Notes under the pieces: generated by a model
The model's input: the letters and a program-made list of their open reading frames with translations, nothing else
What the model was told of the DNA's origin: nothing
Database searches by the model: none
Position numbers and translations under genes: made by a program
Shown: in pieces, positions 5,032-6,618 of the stretch
Position numbering within the stretch: position 1 is the first letter of the stretch
Layout of the letters: each line of letters opens with the position of its first letter
DNA from: an uncultured Bacillota bacterium
GTDB lineage: Bacteria; Bacillota; Clostridia; Peptostreptococcales; Anaerovoracaceae
Assembly (NCBI GenBank): GCA_946546075.1
Contig: CAMNNV010000071.1
Span: 1 to 6,618 of the forward strand
Direction: 5' to 3'
Length of the DNA: 6,618 nucleotides

Positions 5032-6618
5032 CTAGTCAAGTGCTTCTTTCTTCGCTACGGATACCTTCTCTTCATAGCATGTGAACATTTCGTCCACTTC
5101 TTCAGCATCCTGCTTCGATGTGAAGATGCTCACGATCGGAACGATGATGAGTCCGCCCACCATTGCCAGAACGCCGGATCTGATGGATGAAGCGAAAAGG
5201 TATGCCGGTATTGCAGGCCATGTGCTGATATCGATGCCGCCAAGTGAGATGGCCATCTGCAGGATCATGAGACCGCAGCCCCAGATGAAGCAGACGTAAC
5301 ATGCAGCCTTCGTGATCTTCTTTGAGTACAGGCCGTACATGAACGGTGCCAGGAAGGATCCTGCCAGTGCTCCCCAGGATACACCCATCATCTGCGCGAT
5401 GAACGTGATCTCAGGATGCGCATCTTTGACAACAGCGATGACAGCGGATACGAGTATGAAGAACAGGATCAGCAGTCTCATGCATGTGAGCTGTGTCTTC
5501 TCCGGGAACTTCGATGTTCTGATCAATGGTTTGATCACGTCAAGCGTCAGCGTCGAACTGGATGTGAGTACGAGGGATGACAGCGTTGACATGGATGCCG
5601 AAAGTACCAGTACGATCACGATGGCGATGACCACCATAGGAAGCGTGGAAAGCATGGTCGGCACGATCTGATCGAAGAACGGCGTCACTCCATCAGGCTG
5701 ATACGGCACTTTGTCTGCATAGAGTCTTCCGAATCCGCCCAGGAAGTAACATCCTCCTGCGATGATGATGGCAAAAAGTGTGGAGATCACAGTACCCTTG
5801 TGGATATCCGTCTCGCTTTTGATGGCGTAGAACTTACCTACCATCTGCGGCAGTCCCCATGTTCCGAGGGACGTCAGTATCACGACGAAGATGAGTGCCA
5901 GAGGATCCGGTCCAAAGAAAGACGAGAATGCTCCGCCGTTCCATCCTTCTGCCGGTACCTCCGAAAGTTTCTGTGTCGCTGCCACAAGGCCTCCGTTGTC
6001 GTGGAGCACTGCACCGATCACGGCAGCAATACCCACCAGCATGATCAGGCCCTGGATGAAGTCGTTATAAGCCGTAGCCATGTAGCCACCGAATATGACA
6101 TAGAATCCGGTGAGCACCGCCATGATGGCGATGACCATCCAGTACGGAATGTCGAACACGAGGCCAAAGAGGCTGGAAAGACCGTTGTACAGTGATGATG
6201 TATATGGGATCAGGAAGATGAACACGATGATCGAAGCAATGATTTTCATATTCGTTGAGCCGAATCTCTTACCGAAGAAATCAGGCATCGTCTTCGCATC
6301 GAGATGCTGTGTCATGATCCTGGTGCGTCTGCCGAGGATGTTCCAGGCAAGAAGCGATCCGATGAAAGCGTTTCCCAGACCTGCCCACGTTGCCGACAGA
6401 CCGAAGTTCCATCCGAACTGTCCGGCGTATCCAACGAATACTACCGCCGAAAAGTATGATGTTCCAAAGGCGAATGCCGTGATCCACGGTCCCACGGATC
6501 TGTTTCCAAGTACGAACCCTTCTACGCTGCGGGCTTTTTTTCTCGTGAAGATGCCGATCATGATCATCGAGATAAAGAATATGACAAGCATCACGACGCA
6601 TAAAATCTTTGTGCTCAT
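5032..6618 (-). CDS. Sodium:solute symporter (SSS/PutP-like) family permease
   Basis: A 528-residue integral membrane protein of the sodium:solute symporter family, which uses the Na+ gradient to import small solutes. Hydrophobic segments are visible near residues 4-24, 46-65, 74-95, 126-146, 158-178, 186-205, 238-258, 278-299, 326-349, 381-398, 407-430, 438-460 and 484-500, consistent with the usual 13-helix core. The Na2-site signature SASMSTLSSLVLTSSS (340-355, S344-T345) matches PutP S340-T341. The segment FGTSYFSAVVFVGYAG has Y55 where PutP has the Na+-linked D55, so this is unlikely to be a proline permease. The substrate is unknown. The C-terminus is a charged cytoplasmic tail. The ATG coincides exactly with the right edge, so its ribosome binding site is outside the window and an earlier start cannot be excluded, although the N-terminus looks complete for the family. 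It is followed by the HD-domain gene in what looks like one transcript. Confidence 0.93.
   Translation of the reverse strand: MSTKILCVVMLVIFFISMIMIGIFTRKKARSVEGFVLGNRSVGPWITAFAFGTSYFSAVVFVGYAGQFGWNFGLSATWAGLGNAFIGSLLAWNILGRRTRIMTQHLDAKTMPDFFGKRFGSTNMKIIASIIVFIFLIPYTSSLYNGLSSLFGLVFDIPYWMVIAIMAVLTGFYVIFGGYMATAYNDFIQGLIMLVGIAAVIGAVLHDNGGLVAATQKLSEVPAEGWNGGAFSSFFGPDPLALIFVVILTSLGTWGLPQMVGKFYAIKSETDIHKGTVISTLFAIIIAGGCYFLGGFGRLYADKVPYQPDGVTPFFDQIVPTMLSTLPMVVIAIVIVLVLSASMSTLSSLVLTSSSTLTLDVIKPLIRTSKFPEKTQLTCMRLLILFFILVSAVIAVVKDAHPEITFIAQMMGVSWGALAGSFLAPFMYGLYSKKITKAACYVCFIWGCGLMILQMAISLGGIDISTWPAIPAYLFASSIRSGVLAMVGGLIIVPIVSIFTSKQDAEEVDEMFTCYEEKVSVAKKEALD

Overview
This 6.6 kb window looks like ordinary chromosome from a Gram-positive, probably Clostridia-type (Bacillota) bacterium. 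The grounds are strong AGGAGG-type ribosome binding sites in front of nearly every gene, a UvrB and a YhbY/YqeI whose sequences track the Bacillus proteins, an EcsC-family protein, a Clostridia-like DUF6125-type protein, tight gene packing and roughly balanced GC content. Species cannot be named from the sequence alone.

Layout. (1) Positions 1-3268, minus strand, hold a four-gene operon-like block read right to left: yhbY (CRM-domain ribosome assembly factor), a DUF6125-like cysteine-rich protein, an EcsC-family protein, and uvrB (excision repair), which runs off the left edge. Neighbouring genes are separated by 13 nt, 3 nt and then an 8-nt overlap, and each ribosome binding site sits in or next to the end of the preceding gene. 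(2) Positions 3269-3424 form the only substantial intergenic gap, about 155 nt. It carries two divergent extended -10 promoters with a small palindrome between them. (3) Positions 3425-4456, plus strand, hold a stand-alone class I-alpha DAHP synthase, the entry enzyme of the shikimate pathway. (4) Positions 4457-4507 carry a strong GC-rich hairpin terminator between convergent genes. (5) Positions 4508-6618, minus strand, hold a sodium:solute symporter followed 17 nt later by an HD-domain phosphohydrolase, probably co-transcribed.

Functionally this is a mix of housekeeping genes (repair, ribosome maturation, aromatic amino acid synthesis, transport) with two poorly characterised proteins embedded between yhbY and uvrB. 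I see no mobile element, CRISPR array, phage gene, toxin-antitoxin pair, defence island, tRNA or rRNA, and nothing that amounts to a new multi-gene system. The points most worth a second look are a 9-nt tandem repeat at the ecsC/uvrB junction that also supplies the uvrB ribosome binding site, an Asp in the normally Gly-x-x-Gly loop of YhbY, the shared divergent promoter region, and altered inhibitor-pocket positions in the DAHP synthase.
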